Part shown: positions 14,593 through 15,077 of the stretch, piece after piece
Numbering within the stretch: the stretch's first letter is position 1
Layout of the letters: the number at the start of each line of letters is the position of its first letter
Origin: Candidatus Gastranaerophilales bacterium
GTDB taxonomy: Bacteria > Cyanobacteriota > Vampirovibrionia > Gastranaerophilales > Gastranaerophilaceae
NCBI GenBank assembly: GCA_021202305.1
Contig: JAJQDG010000070.1
Span: 1-15,077, forward strand
Direction of reading: 5' to 3'
DNA length: 15,077 nt
The notes under the pieces: generated by a model
Seen by the model: only the letters and a program-made list of their open reading frames with translations
What the model was told of the DNA's origin: nothing
Databases searched by the model: none
Translations under genes and position numbers: made by a program

Positions 14593-14749
14593 CGCCGGCT
14601 TCGCGCACCGGCTGGATACTCCGTGAGTGCTTCGCACGCCGTAGTGCTTCACGTGCGGGTCTCATCGACACCGCCCGTATCAGCACCGGCTTCGCACGCC
14701 GTAGTGTTACGGTCGTGTGTCATCCACCCGACCTCCACACCGGCTTCGC
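14593..14749. repeat. GC-rich hairpin repeat, copy C
   Basis: Same orientation as copy B. 14638-14749 matches 12973-13087 almost exactly. Upstream it carries GGCTGGATACTCCGTGAGT (14610-14628), which is in copy A (minus strand of 9755-9773) but not in B, so C holds pieces of both. It lacks the 81-nt outer arm and the conserved AT-rich edge of A and B; after 14749 the sequence turns to an unrelated T-rich run. It lies about 380 nt upstream of the pilT start, not after a visible stop codon, unlike A and B. The 14328-14837 frame across it is open only because of its composition. Confidence 0.85.
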
Positions 14750-14810
14750 GGAGAAAAATTTTATTTTTTTCATACATCTTTCTTTTTTGGTAATTTTTTT
14801 GCAAGTTGTT

Positions 14811-14880
14811 TTAATGCCGCGACAGTTTTTGTTTTAAAGCGGAACATTGTTTGCCGCTGCTTTAAAAAATTTGGCATTAA
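14811..14880. other. Nested inverted repeat in a gene-free AT-rich region
   Basis: The outer arms TTAATGCC (14811-14818) and GGCATTAA (14873-14880) enclose inner arms TTTTAAAGC (14832-14840) and GCTTTAAAA (14859-14867). The result is a two-stage stem with asymmetric internal loops and an 18-nt apical part. No T-run follows on either strand. The surrounding 14770-15050 has no credible coding frame. It may be part of a small RNA ending at 15077, a leader of a gene beyond the window, or a regulatory palindrome. Confidence 0.5.
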
Positions 14881-15050
14881 GCGATTATTAAGTTTTGTAA
14901 CAATATATACTCAGTATTGCAATTTTATATACTAAGAATACTTTATATAAATGTAAGCGATGAGCATTCAAAACAAACGAGATATTTAAGAAACTTAATC
15001 AAACCAACACATAACCTAACTTCCTAACCTTCCCTTCCTATTATAGATTT

Positions 15051-15077
15051 ACTCCCTTATTAAAAGGGAGTTTTTTT
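15051..15077 (+). terminator. Intrinsic terminator at the window edge
   Basis: ACTCCCTT (15051-15058), a 5-nt loop and AAGGGAGT (15064-15071) form an 8-bp stem, and T7 (15071-15077) begins with the last paired base and runs to the window end. It ends a + strand transcript, yet no + strand gene lies within about 5.4 kb upstream (aspS ends at 9638). The transcript is therefore probably noncoding, starting between about 14770 and 15000, or it is a leader attenuator for a gene to the right. Confidence 0.8.

Noticed and set aside
14328-14837. A 169-codon open frame on the + strand across repeat C
   Set aside because: It has no ribosome-binding site, a cysteine/arginine-rich composition unlike neighbouring proteins, and is open because the repeat is GC-rich. 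The same peptide appears in copy B only because the DNA is repeated.
14941-14990. A 9-codon leader peptide (ATG at 14961, stop before 14991)
   Set aside because: There is no ribosome-binding site and no run of regulatory codons; too short to support as coding.

Overview
The window looks like an AT-rich bacterial chromosome with dense, mostly housekeeping genes and short intergenic gaps. The gene set is tig-clpP-clpX, metK, aspS, a rpmG/tRNA-Trp/secE/nusG/rplK/rplA cluster, a PilT retraction ATPase, dTDP-rhamnose genes and a nanE/ROK-kinase pair. Low GC, type IV pilus machinery and dTDP-rhamnose genes would fit a host-associated Gram-negative-type lineage such as the non-photosynthetic cyanobacterial relatives (Melainabacteria/Gastranaerophilales). 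That placement is inference only; nothing here fixes the taxon.

Layout. 1-1397 (+): rfbC and rfbD, overlapping by 4 nt, the 3,5-epimerase and final reductase of dTDP-L-rhamnose synthesis. 1478-4718 (-): tig, clpP and clpX in the classical order, read from a promoter near 4753-4783. 4791-6382 (+): nanE and a ROK kinase, overlapping at ATGA, divergent from tig; the nanE promoter places the transcript start almost on the ATG. 6474-7745 (-): metK, convergent with the kinase and divergent from aspS (7860-9638, +). 9935-12783 (-): rpmG, tRNA-Trp, secE, nusG, rplK, rplA, then a GtrA-like membrane protein. The usual next genes, rplJ-rplL, are absent, and a good intrinsic terminator lies after rplA, inside the longest reading of the gtrA frame. 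13141-14214 (-): pilT with a strong sigma70-type promoter. 14274-15077: about 800 bp without a convincing gene.

The non-routine content is a family of GC-rich, hairpin-rich repeats in an AT-rich background. Copy A (9657-9908) follows aspS; copy B (12915-13126) follows pilT in the opposite orientation; copy C plus degenerate fragments (about 14330-14749) fill the region upstream of pilT. A and B form a long inverted repeat, with an 81-bp identical arm plus a second near-identical arm, around the whole ribosomal/secE/nusG block, so that block could in principle invert. The elements are built from recurring modules and fold into successive hairpins. They resemble BIME/REP-like or MITE-like dispersed elements, but I do not recognise the family.

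After copy C, 14770-15077 is AT-rich and holds a nested inverted repeat and, at the window edge, a strong + strand terminator with no visible gene before it. This could be a small RNA or a leader of a gene beyond the window.
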